DNA of 52,972 nt, from contig DLKT01000025.1 of assembly GCA_002477825.1 (NCBI GenBank), forward strand, positions 1-52,972, in the 5' to 3' direction. Origin of the DNA: Caryophanales bacterium UBA7581 (GTDB lineage Bacteria; Bacillota_I; Bacilli_A; RFN20; CAG-826). How positions within the stretch are numbered: position 1 is the first letter of the stretch; each line of letters starts with the position of its first letter. Position numbers and translations under genes: made by a program. The notes under the pieces were generated by a model, which saw only the letters and a program-made list of their open reading frames with translations, searched no databases and was not told where the DNA came from. Of the stretch, positions 40,294-48,798 are shown one piece after another.

Positions 40294-40322
40294 TTGCATT
40301 TATCTTCTTAAGAAGATATAAT
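40294..40322 (+). promoter_or_regulatory. Promoter with palindromic operator in the spacer
   Basis: TTGCAT (40294-40299), 17-base spacer, TATAAT (40317-40322). A perfect 18-base palindrome TATCTTCTTAAGAAGATA at 40301-40318 occupies the spacer and touches the -10. Confidence 0.7.
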
Positions 40323-40346
40323 AATTATAATTAGAAGGAGCGTTTT

Positions 40347-43136
40347 ATGGCACGGAAAAAACAAATATTTTCTCTCTTTGTTGCTTTATCATGTGTTCTT
40401 TTAGGCACGACAGGTTGCCAATCAAGACATACGCATGATTATCATATTACGAATAAAATAGAAGCAACATGTGAAGAGCAAGGAAAAATTACTTATACCT
40501 GTGATTGTGGAGATTATTATGAAACAGTCATCGATAAAAAAGGACATGTATTATCAGAAAACTATAAGTTTGATGATGAACAACACTGGTTATATTGCAC
40601 GGTTTGTGAAAAACCATCAGAAAAAGAAAAACACAACTTAAAAGAAGAAATTGTCACTGAAAGTACTTGTGATAAGGAAGGCAAAGCCAAAGTATCATGC
40701 GCTTGTGGCTATGAATCTATAAGAGTGTTACCTAAAAAAGAGCATGATTATGCTTGGAAATTTGATGAGTCAGATCACTGGAAAGAATGTAATCTTTGCC
40801 ACACTACTTTAGAAGATTCCAAAGAAAAACATAATCATTCAGAGCTTATTCATGAAGAAGCATCCACCTGTTTAAAGAAAGGAAAGAAAATTTTCCAATG
40901 CGCTTGTGGACATCAAAATGAGGAAGAACTTGATTTTGCTAACCATAGTTACACGAAAGTTCAATATGATGAAACCAATCACTGGAATATTTGTGAAACC
41001 TGTAATCAAAGCGAAGGTATTCTTACGCCACACACTTTTAAAGAAGAAGTAATAAGTGCAGCAACTTGTGACGAAAAAGGATCCACTCGCGTTTATTGTG
41101 ATTGTGGTTATTCCTATACCAAGGAAATAGATGCTTTAGAACATCAACTCGACAAGACTAAAGTCGTTTCTAAAAATAGTTCAGGACACTTCTATCAATG
41201 TACAACTTGTAAACAATCCGTTAAGGAAGAGCATAACTTAGAAGCTTGTGATTGCCCAAATGGTAATAATCGTTTACCTACTTGTGCAAAAGAAGGTCAT
41301 GAAGACTATCGTTGCACTATTTGTGATTATTTAGATGAACGTTCAATTCCTAAGACGAATAATCATACGCCTTCATCTACTTGGACGAGTAATGGTACGC
41401 ATCACTGGCATACCTGTTTAGTGGAAGATTGTGACGCTAAATTAGATGAAGAACAACATAGCTTTGTTACCGTTACAACTGAAGCTACTTGTGTGGTCGA
41501 TGGTAAAGAAGAAAGTAAATGTGAAACCTGTGGCTATGTAAGAAGTACAAAGATTTTAAAAGCGCCAGGTCATAGTTATGTTGATACCGTTTTAGAACCT
41601 GCGACATGTATCAAAGAAGGACGCATGCAACGAATTTGTAGTGCTTGTGGGGATGAAGTAGAAGAAGTAATTGAAAAAGAACAACATACTTGGGATTCCT
41701 ATAAAGCGGATGATAATTATCACTGGAAGGCTTGCTCTATTTGTGGAGTAGAACAAACAACAAAGAAAAATCATACTTATGTCGAAGAAGTTTTAGAAGA
41801 GGCAACTTGTACTTCTTCAGGTAAGAGTCGCTTTACTTGCTCTGTTTGCCAACATAGTTATGAAAAAGTAACGACGAAAAGTCATAATTATGTAAGTAAT
41901 GGTGATTATGTTGATCCAACGTGTACGAGCTATGGATATCATACTGAAACCTGTACCTATTGTAACAATACAATAGAAGTTACGGATACATCTTTAGGTT
42001 ATGCAGAACATCAATTAACCTATCATGAAGCAAAAGCAGCAACAGAAACGGAAGATGGAAATATTAACTATTGGGAATGCTCTGCCTGTCATAAATATTT
42101 CTCTTCTAAAAATGCAGAAAAAGAATTAACGAAAGATGAAGTCTTTATTAAAAAAGTTTCAACAATTGAAGTGGAGTCTATTAGTGATTTATTAGATGCT
42201 GGGTCTTCTTTAAATGATAATGAAGAAAGCTATAATTATTATCAATTCTCCGCTAAAATATCGACCATTGATTTAGATGAACGTCTCATTACCTTAACGG
42301 ATGATAGTGGACAAACCATCTCATTTGTCCTCTCCGTTGACACAAACATCGACACTTTGAAAGTCAATGACACGATGAAGATAAAAGCCAAATTATCGAA
42401 ATCAAATGGAACAGTGTCTTTATCTTCTTTAACGATTTTAGATATTCAATCTTCAGAAACGAAATATTCGATTCATATTACAAATAATGATTCGACTTTA
42501 AACAGTATCTGGGCAGTTGATCAAGAAGGAAACTCCTATCAAGATAATACGGAATATTATAACGTTTTAGATTATGGTGATACGATTTATTTAGAATGTT
42601 GGGATTGGTATAATGGTGCCTATTTACAAAGTTTGTTGATTAACGGAAAATCTTATACGTTAACGAATGGTCAATCGATTACCATTACGGTAACAGAAGA
42701 TATTAGTGTAGAAGCAACTTTTAGCAAAACACAATCCAACCAAGTGACTACGGATAAGACGGATACAACTGAAAGTGGAGTAACCAAAACCATCAATGGC
42801 TATGTTTCATACACCTATGTCGGTGCAACCAATGAATATGGAAGATGGTATGCAAATTCTAGAACTCGCTTTAATTTAGATAATGCTTACTTAGAAAAAG
42901 TGATTATCCAATTTGAAGATTATAACACCCAAGAATTAAGTAGCAATAAGATTTATGCGGGAACGGATGCTTCACATAAAACAGAAGTTACGTATTCTAT
43001 TTCTAATTTAACTACGACTTTAACCTTTGACACTACGAACCAATATCAATATTTTGAATATGTGAGTAGTGTACAAACTAGAATTACATCCATTCAATTT
43101 GTTTATAGTACTTATAATACGTTAAAAGTAGCATAG
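40347..43136 (+). CDS. Large His/Cys-repeat surface lipoprotein
   Basis: 929 residues with lipobox TTGC (Cys near 24). Residues about 27-600 hold at least eight or nine repeats of a unit built from HW-xx-C-xx-C, then H...xATCxxxGkxxxxCxCG...H: for example HWKECNLC, ATCDEKGSTRVYCDCG, HWKACSIC and ATCIKEGRMQRICSACG. This pattern fits small Cys/His metal-binding or disulfide-stabilised modules. The C-terminal 330 residues are a Ser/Asp-rich OB-like domain (about 615-700) and beta-sandwich segments (about 700-929). AGAAGGAG precedes the ATG. It is single-gene, with its own operator-bearing promoter and terminator. Confidence 0.75.
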   Translation: MARKKQIFSLFVALSCVLLGTTGCQSRHTHDYHITNKIEATCEEQGKITYTCDCGDYYETVIDKKGHVLSENYKFDDEQHWLYCTVCEKPSEKEKHNLKEEIVTESTCDKEGKAKVSCACGYESIRVLPKKEHDYAWKFDESDHWKECNLCHTTLEDSKEKHNHSELIHEEASTCLKKGKKIFQCACGHQNEEELDFANHSYTKVQYDETNHWNICETCNQSEGILTPHTFKEEVISAATCDEKGSTRVYCDCGYSYTKEIDALEHQLDKTKVVSKNSSGHFYQCTTCKQSVKEEHNLEACDCPNGNNRLPTCAKEGHEDYRCTICDYLDERSIPKTNNHTPSSTWTSNGTHHWHTCLVEDCDAKLDEEQHSFVTVTTEATCVVDGKEESKCETCGYVRSTKILKAPGHSYVDTVLEPATCIKEGRMQRICSACGDEVEEVIEKEQHTWDSYKADDNYHWKACSICGVEQTTKKNHTYVEEVLEEATCTSSGKSRFTCSVCQHSYEKVTTKSHNYVSNGDYVDPTCTSYGYHTETCTYCNNTIEVTDTSLGYAEHQLTYHEAKAATETEDGNINYWECSACHKYFSSKNAEKELTKDEVFIKKVSTIEVESISDLLDAGSSLNDNEESYNYYQFSAKISTIDLDERLITLTDDSGQTISFVLSVDTNIDTLKVNDTMKIKAKLSKSNGTVSLSSLTILDIQSSETKYSIHITNNDSTLNSIWAVDQEGNSYQDNTEYYNVLDYGDTIYLECWDWYNGAYLQSLLINGKSYTLTNGQSITITVTEDISVEATFSKTQSNQVTTDKTDTTESGVTKTINGYVSYTYVGATNEYGRWYANSRTRFNLDNAYLEKVIIQFEDYNTQELSSNKIYAGTDASHKTEVTYSISNLTTTLTFDTTNQYQYFEYVSSVQTRITSIQFVYSTYNTLKVA

Positions 43137-43154
43137 TTGAGTATTTTAAAATTA

Positions 43155-43190
43155 AGGCGATGACTCTTTATAGAGGGTCATCGTTTTTTT
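43155..43190 (+). terminator. Terminator of the 929-residue lipoprotein
   Basis: CGATGACTCT (43158-43167) pairs with AGGGTCATCG (43174-43183, one G-U) followed by seven T. Confidence 0.85.
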
Positions 43191-43214
43191 GATGCTTTTA
43201 AAAGCACTTTTTTG

Positions 43215-43265
43215 TTGACTATTTATAGACATAAGACTATGATTGTTTTGTCCCATATGGGACAA
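43215..43265 (+). promoter_or_regulatory. MarR-MATE promoter and operator
   Basis: TTGACT (43215-43220), 17-base spacer, TATGAT (43238-43243). The perfect 18-base palindrome TTGTCCCATATGGGACAA (43248-43265) lies on the transcription start, ideal for repression by the adjacent MarR protein. Confidence 0.8.
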
Positions 43266-43278
43266 TAAGAGGCAAAAT

Positions 43279-43722
43279 ATGAAAACAATACAATTACAAA
43301 AGATGAATGATATGAATCATGCAATAATCCAATTTAGAGGTTTTTATTCTTCCTGGGCTAAAAGGCATCATATTTCATATCAAGAACTTTTGGTTTTATA
43401 TTCTATTCGGGATAAAGGGTGTTGTTCACAACGGCAAATTGCTCAAAATTATTTGTTGCCACGGCAAACGGTTCACCATACCATTTCTTCTATGCGTGAA
43501 GAAGGTACTTTGGTGTTAGATGAAGCATTATCAAACGGGAAAGAAAAAATATGTGTTTTAACCAAAAAAGGACATGAAAAGTATGATCACATCCTTATAG
43601 AACTTTCTAAGTTAGAAGAAAACGTGATTTCTTCTTTAGGTGAAAAAGAAGTGGAAAAAATTACAAAATTATTAAAAAAGCTTGATTCCGCATTAATTCA
43701 AGCATTAAAAATTGAAAAGTAG
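43279..43722 (+). CDS. MarR-family transcriptional regulator
   Basis: About 147 residues starting MKTIQLQKMND (the ORF is open upstream, but that start would lie within the operator, and GAGGC precedes this ATG). The winged helix spans about 30-95: HHISYQELLVLYSIRDKG, CSQRQIAQNYLLPRQTVHHTISSMREEG, LTKKGHEKYD. MarR proteins bind palindromes as dimers and are released by small ligands. It is two bases upstream of a MATE exporter, a typical regulator-efflux pair. Confidence 0.9.
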   Translation: MKTIQLQKMNDMNHAIIQFRGFYSSWAKRHHISYQELLVLYSIRDKGCCSQRQIAQNYLLPRQTVHHTISSMREEGTLVLDEALSNGKEKICVLTKKGHEKYDHILIELSKLEENVISSLGEKEVEKITKLLKKLDSALIQALKIEK

Positions 43723-43724
43723 AG

Positions 43725-45101
43725 ATGAAAAACATGGAAGCAAATTCAATGGAAAATAATGAGTTTTTTAACTCAGCAAAGATTAAAACAATTTTATTTA
43801 AAATAGCACCGCCAGTCATGTTAGCGCAGCTCATACAAGCTCTCTATAACATTGTTGATAGTTTCTTTGTTGGTAAATATTCCAATAATGCTCAGACAGC
43901 TTTAGCGGTTATTTATCCTTTGCAATTAGTGATTATTGCTTTAGCAGTAGGAACGGGTGTAGGTGTGAATACCTATATGGCAAGAAAATACGCTAAAAAA
44001 CAGGATGATATGGCCAAAAAAACCGCAGGAATGGGAATTCTATTAGCTTTTATTTCATGGTTTATATTCGCTATTCTTTCTTTTTTATTGATGAAAAGTT
44101 ATGTAAAAACTTCATGTAAGGATGAAGAAGCCATTCAAGACGCAATTATCTATGGAAATATTGTTTGTATTGGAAGTTTAGCCTCCTTTTTAGAAGGTGT
44201 CTTTTCGAAAATTCATCAATCGAGAGGAAATATGCGTCTTCCGATGATTGCACAAGTTGCAGGAGCAGTAACGAACATTGTTTTAGATCCGCTTTTAATT
44301 TTTGGGAAAGGATCTTTTCCGGAATTAGGTATTGCTGGGGCCGCGTACGCTACAATTATTGGTCAATTGGTTTCGAGTATTATTGTAGGTATAACTGCTT
44401 TTAGTAAACCTCCTAAAGGGAAAGAAATGCTTTTCTATACCAAAAAGATTTATTTTTATGGCTATTCCAATATTTTGATGCAACTTCTTTATACGGTTTA
44501 TATTGTCGCTTTAAATATGATTCTAGCGCAGTTTACCGATGCAGCTGTGACCGTTTTAGGCTTATATTATAAATTACAAAGCTTTTTCTTTATTCCTCTT
44601 TTTGGCTTACAAACTTGTATTGTGCCTTTAATTAGTTATAACTATGCAAGAAAGAATTATGAGCGCGTTCATCAGACAATGAAAGATACATTTTATATCT
44701 CTTTAGTTTTCATGGTGTTAGGTTTTATTTGCTTTGTCTTTTTCCCTACGCAGTTTATTGGTTTCTTCTCACATAATGAAGAAGTTCTTGAAGTAGGGAA
44801 AGTCGCGTTTCCTATTATCGGCGCAAGTTTCTTTATGGCCGTTTTTTCTTTAACCATGCCAGTTTTCTTTCAAGCGATTGGAAAAGGAAAAGTAAGTGCA
44901 CTTTTATCGTTAACTCGTCAAATTTTCTGTTTGATTCCAATTTTCTATTTATTTTCTTTGATTGGCTTAAATTATACCTGGATTTCCTTTCCTTTATCCG
45001 AACTAATTTCCGGTGGTATTGGTTTAATTTTATATCGAAAAGAACTACATCAATTCAAAATAGGAGAGCAAAAAGAAGAAATGACTAAAAAAGAAGAATA
45101 A
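43725..45101 (+). CDS. MATE-family multidrug/cation antiporter
   Basis: 458 residues with twelve membrane helices. MATE signatures include APPVMLAQLIQALYNIVDSFFVGKYSNNAQTALAV (residues 25-60) and the second-half QSFFFIPLFGLQTCIVPLISYNYARKNYERV. It exports cationic drugs or toxins using Na+ or H+ gradients and is the target of the MarR repressor upstream. The start at 43725 or 43734 is uncertain, as the ribosome binding site is weak and translation is probably coupled to marR. Confidence 0.92.
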   Translation: MKNMEANSMENNEFFNSAKIKTILFKIAPPVMLAQLIQALYNIVDSFFVGKYSNNAQTALAVIYPLQLVIIALAVGTGVGVNTYMARKYAKKQDDMAKKTAGMGILLAFISWFIFAILSFLLMKSYVKTSCKDEEAIQDAIIYGNIVCIGSLASFLEGVFSKIHQSRGNMRLPMIAQVAGAVTNIVLDPLLIFGKGSFPELGIAGAAYATIIGQLVSSIIVGITAFSKPPKGKEMLFYTKKIYFYGYSNILMQLLYTVYIVALNMILAQFTDAAVTVLGLYYKLQSFFFIPLFGLQTCIVPLISYNYARKNYERVHQTMKDTFYISLVFMVLGFICFVFFPTQFIGFFSHNEEVLEVGKVAFPIIGASFFMAVFSLTMPVFFQAIGKGKVSALLSLTRQIFCLIPIFYLFSLIGLNYTWISFPLSELISGGIGLILYRKELHQFKIGEQKEEMTKKEE

Positions 45102-45117
45102 TGGCTGAATATTTAAT

Positions 45118-45150
45118 TTGCAAAAACTTTACATTTTTAATAAAATGTAA
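45118..45150 (+). promoter_or_regulatory. Promoter with inverted repeat over the -10
   Basis: TTGCAA (45118-45123), 17-base spacer, TAAAAT (45141-45146). Nine-base arms TTACATTTT (45129-45137) and AAAATGTAA (45142-45150) with a 4-base gap cover the spacer and -10. Confidence 0.65.
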
Positions 45151-45167
45151 CTACTGAGGTTACCGCT

Positions 45168-47594
45168 ATGAAAAAAGCACCAATTCTATTATTACTCGCA
45201 ACAGTTTTCTCTTTAGGGACGAATTCTAATTTTACTAAAAAGAATAGCACTGTTGATTTAGACCACGTCTATGCGCTTCCTGCTAGTTATGACTATCAAA
45301 TGGAAGATGAACCCTCTTATTCAAGTCAATCCTATTTGAATGATTTAAATATGGGGACAACGTGGGATGAAGTAAGAGGAGAGAATGTTACTATTGCTAT
45401 TATTGATTCAGGCATTAACTATTTGCATGAAGATTTTTATGATATTAACGGGAATACAATTATTTCTAATTTATCTGCTGTTTATTCTGGTACTAGTGTA
45501 AAAACCGTAAAAGCTAGTGATAACGACTATAGTATATTAGATGATACAAACGGACATGGCACAAATGTCGCGGGTGTGATTGCTTCTCAAATCAATCAAA
45601 AAGGTTGTGCAGGTATTGCTCCAAATGTTAATTTAATGATTTTAAAAACAGCTGATTATTCTTTTGCTTCTATTAATGCTTTACTTCGTTACGCCGCCAA
45701 TAATGAAGCAGATATTATTAATATGTCCTTTACCGCATTTGAAAATACGGTAACTTATGGAAGTTCAACCGCTACAGGCTTAGGATCCGTAGCAAGAACG
45801 GGAATGGCATCAGCCATTAGTTATGCTTATGATCAGGGTTGTACTTTAGTCGCGGCTGGCGGAAACTATAACACGGATGAGAAAGCTTATCCCGCTAATT
45901 TGGATCATGTGATTGCTGTAGGCTCTTTAGCTAAAAACTCTTTAAATACCAAAGCAGGATTTTCGAATATCGGTACCAACGTCGATATTGTAGCACCAGG
46001 TTACGTTTATGTTCCAGCAATCGGAAGTGCAACGAGTTATAAAAACACCCAAGGTACTTCTTTTTCTAGTCCAATGATTTCAAGTATTCTTGCTTTATAT
46101 AAATCCAAATATCCCAATACGAAAAGTCATTTTATGGAAACGAAGCTTTATAATTCTGCAGTGGACTTAAAAGATGAAAGTCAATTTGGAAATGGTAGAG
46201 TAGACGTTACGGCCTTTTTATCTGATGCGCATATTGATGTAACTGGATTAGAAATCCCTTCAAAAGAAATTCATTTAAAAGTTGGGGAAACGAGTGCAAT
46301 TAATGCACATGTATTACCAGAAAACGCTACCAACCAAAATATTATTTATCTCTATGATGATAGTGAAGTAGCTTCCGTTGATGATGATGGAAATATTGAA
46401 GCACTTTCTTTAGGAGAGATGACCATAGAAGTCTATAGTGAAGAAAATGAATACTTTGAAGAAGTTACAATTATTGTTGAAGAAAAAGAACCGATTTCGG
46501 TTAATGAAATTCAAATTGAAAACGGCACGAAAATATCACTTTATGAAGGAGAAGGTCAACAATTAGAAATTAATGTTTTACCAGAAAACGCAGAAGATAA
46601 AACGGTAAATTATTCTAGTGAAGATAATGAAATCGTAAGTGTAACCGAAACAGGCTATATAGAGGCATTAAAAGCTGGTACAACGAAAGTAACAGTTACA
46701 TCAACTTCTAATTCTTCAGTTACCGCTTCGATTGAAATTGAAGTGATAAAAAAACCAACCACCTACACACCCACCGAAATTCCAACAAAAACTGAAAAAC
46801 AAAGTGTTTGGAAATTAGTTGAGGATGCGTCTACTTTAAAAGCAGGAGATCAACTCGTATTAGCAGAGAATACCGAAATGAAAGTGGCTTCCACTACCAT
46901 ATCAAGCAATGTAATCACTCCATCAAATGCAACTTTCTCCGATGATAAGAAAATAATGAATAGTGTAGATAATATGCTAAAACTCACCTTAGGCGGGGAA
47001 AATGATGCATGGACACTCACCAATGAAAACGGAAAAATGTTGGGCGCAACTGCCGTAAAGAAAGTAGCCTTTGGAAGTGGCATAACAACTTGGAAAATTA
47101 GTATTGATAGCAATGCGAAGGCAACCATTCAAAATACAACTTCAGGCAATGGACGTTTTTTATATAACGTAAAAGACCCACGTTTTACTACCTATACCTC
47201 AAGTGCAAATGCGTCTATGCTACTTATTCAACTTTATCGTTTAGAAACATATGAAGTGACAACATATACAGAAGTCGGCCAATTAATGAAAGATATTCAA
47301 GACGCAGACTTTTGCTCAGACTATTCATTAGCAAATGGTTTCTTAACTCGTTATCAAAATTTGTCGGAAGAAGATAAGGCTTTCTTTGAAAGTGCTATTA
47401 TTTCTGAAGATGGAACAACGTATTTAGAAAGATTATACTTCTTTGCGAATAAGTTAAAACAAAATCAATTAACCCCTGTTAATTTCTTTTTAAAAACAGA
47501 TCAAAATAGTAAGACGATTTTATTCATCGTTGGAATTGGACTTTTATCGATTTTGGGTTATTCACTTGTGATAAAAAAGAAAAAATATCAATAA
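45168..47594 (+). CDS. Subtilisin-like serine protease (S8), C-terminally membrane-anchored
   Basis: 808 residues: signal peptide (about 1-20), then the S8 catalytic domain (about 50-350) with the triad D80 (IIDSGI), H130 (NGHGTNVAG) and S298 (GTSFSSP), and the oxyanion Asn in AAGGN. Next come two Big_2 Ig-like repeats (about 360-530: ...KVGETSAINAHVLPENATNQ, ...QLEINVLPENAEDKTVNYSS), a beta domain, and a membrane helix (about 783-800) with a basic end. Only about 30-50 residues separate the signal from the catalytic core, so no classical I9 propeptide is present. It has its own operator-like promoter and a terminator inside the opposing rdgB gene. Confidence 0.88.
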   Translation: MKKAPILLLLATVFSLGTNSNFTKKNSTVDLDHVYALPASYDYQMEDEPSYSSQSYLNDLNMGTTWDEVRGENVTIAIIDSGINYLHEDFYDINGNTIISNLSAVYSGTSVKTVKASDNDYSILDDTNGHGTNVAGVIASQINQKGCAGIAPNVNLMILKTADYSFASINALLRYAANNEADIINMSFTAFENTVTYGSSTATGLGSVARTGMASAISYAYDQGCTLVAAGGNYNTDEKAYPANLDHVIAVGSLAKNSLNTKAGFSNIGTNVDIVAPGYVYVPAIGSATSYKNTQGTSFSSPMISSILALYKSKYPNTKSHFMETKLYNSAVDLKDESQFGNGRVDVTAFLSDAHIDVTGLEIPSKEIHLKVGETSAINAHVLPENATNQNIIYLYDDSEVASVDDDGNIEALSLGEMTIEVYSEENEYFEEVTIIVEEKEPISVNEIQIENGTKISLYEGEGQQLEINVLPENAEDKTVNYSSEDNEIVSVTETGYIEALKAGTTKVTVTSTSNSSVTASIEIEVIKKPTTYTPTEIPTKTEKQSVWKLVEDASTLKAGDQLVLAENTEMKVASTTISSNVITPSNATFSDDKKIMNSVDNMLKLTLGGENDAWTLTNENGKMLGATAVKKVAFGSGITTWKISIDSNAKATIQNTTSGNGRFLYNVKDPRFTTYTSSANASMLLIQLYRLETYEVTTYTEVGQLMKDIQDADFCSDYSLANGFLTRYQNLSEEDKAFFESAIISEDGTTYLERLYFFANKLKQNQLTPVNFFLKTDQNSKTILFIVGIGLLSILGYSLVIKKKKYQ

Positions 47595-47595
47595 A

Positions 47596-47616
47596 AAAGT
47601 TCGATAAAATCGAACT
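47596..47616 (-). terminator. Terminator of rdgB
   Basis: Perfect 7-bp arms GTTCGAT/ATCGAAC with AAA loop. The minus-strand tail is six T. It also lies just after the protease stop on the plus strand, with only a weak T tail there. Confidence 0.75.
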
Positions 47617-47617
47617 C

Positions 47618-48202
47618 TTAAGATAAATGTTGAAGCAAAAACTCTTTCCATTTTTGAATCGCATTACCTCGATGAGAAATCGAGGTTTTTTCTTTTTCGG
47701 TGAGTTCTGCATAGGTTTTATTAAGATGAGGAATATAGAAAATGGGGTCATACCCAAAGCCGTTATTGCCTCTTAATTCAGAAATGATAACTCCATCACA
47801 TGTGCCTTTAAATAAATATTCTTTTTGATCAACAATATACGCAATTACACAAGTGAAGTTAGCGGTTTTATCTTCTTTATCTTTTAATCTTCGAATAATT
47901 TCTTCGCATTTTTCTACGTACGTATGGCCTTCCATAAAACGAGAACTATAAATGCCTGGGAAGTTATTTAAAGCATGAACTTCTAAACCAGAATCATCAC
48001 TGATGACAGGTAAATCGGTTTTGCTTGCTACGAATCTTGCTTTAATTAAAGCATTTTCTTCAAAAGTAGTTCCGTCTTCAATAGGTTCTTCATCAATACC
48101 TAAACTAGAAGCCGAAATTACTTCAATTCCAAATTCTTTTAATGCATCTTGGAATTCTTGCACTTTGTGTGCGTTATGCGTTGCTAAAACAAATTTTTTC
48201 AT
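47618..48202 (-). CDS. rdgB: XTP/dITP diphosphatase (RdgB/HAM1)
   Basis: House-cleaning NTP pyrophosphatase removing ITP, dITP and XTP. Signatures are MKKFVLATHNAHKVQEF (residues 1-17), FEENALIKARFVA, ISDDSGLEVHAL with the conserved Asp pair, and SHRGNAIQ near the C-terminus. The length of about 194 is normal. The ATG at 48202 was chosen by alignment to the family; GGGTGA precedes it, and the ORF upstream to 48220 adds six unlikely residues. Confidence 0.93.
   Translation of the reverse strand: MKKFVLATHNAHKVQEFQDALKEFGIEVISASSLGIDEEPIEDGTTFEENALIKARFVASKTDLPVISDDSGLEVHALNNFPGIYSSRFMEGHTYVEKCEEIIRRLKDKEDKTANFTCVIAYIVDQKEYLFKGTCDGVIISELRGNNGFGYDPIFYIPHLNKTYAELTEKEKTSISHRGNAIQKWKEFLLQHLS
47667..47697 (+). 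terminator. Terminator of the protease gene embedded in rdgB
   Basis: Perfect 7-bp arms CCTCGAT (47667-47673) and ATCGAGG (47679-47685) with a GAGAA loop and T6CT5 tail on the plus strand, located inside the rdgB codons for ISHRG. Confidence 0.75.
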
Positions 48203-48261
48203 ATTAATCACCCAAAGCATTATAACATTTTTCTTTTTAATTAAGATACTATTTTCATTTA

Positions 48262-48720
48262 TTTAAAAGAAATGAAGCCTACTTTGATGCTTACGCTCAC
48301 TATCCTGATATTAGAGGAATATTAGAAGAATTAGAAAATGAGATTATTAAAAAAATGATGGAAATATTAAAAAAAATTGAATTCACAAGTTTTTTCAAAG
48401 ATCCGGCACCTTTATTATTAGAAGTCAGTCGCTTTTTAGAAAGTAATCATGAAATTTATAAAACGCTTTTAGGCGCAAATGGAAGTGAAATCCTTATTGG
48501 GAAATTAAAAAAAGTTTTTGCAACATATATATTAACGAAAACAGATATTCCCGAATATATTAAAGATTCAAAAGAGATGCAACTAAGAGTGAATTATTTT
48601 GCCGGAGAAATCATTAACCTTTATCAAGAATGGTTTAATGGATGTTTGGATTGTTCATTAAACGATATTGCTTTAGAAATAAGTAAGTTATTAATAGCAG
48701 AATCAAAGAATTTCTTTTAA
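48262..48720 (+). pseudogene. Truncated TetR-family regulator (C-terminal ligand domain only)
   Basis: The frame is open from 48241 to the stop at 48720. Upstream of the first ATG (48355) it still encodes AYFDAYAHYPDIRGILEELENEIIKK, which matches the junction at the end of a TetR helix-turn-helix (TFYxHYPDIYxLLEELE). The HTH of about 40 residues is missing and a stop lies at 48238. The rest (MEILKKIEFTSFFKDPAPLLL...ILIGKLKKVF...FNGCLDC) is a TetR C-terminal domain. It looks like a decapitated regulator next to the rdgB promoter; a shortened product from 48355 is possible. Confidence 0.65.
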
Positions 48721-48751
48721 AATCCATCGTATAAAGATGGAATACGCATAC

Positions 48752-48786
48752 AAAAAAAGACTAGTGAAACTAAAAGCTTACTAATC
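48752..48786 (-). terminator. Terminator of the TetR-YoaP operon
   Basis: Minus-strand GATTAGT pairs with ACTAGTC (one G-U) around a 14-base loop, followed by seven T. Confidence 0.55.
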
Positions 48787-48798
48787 CTTTTATGATTT

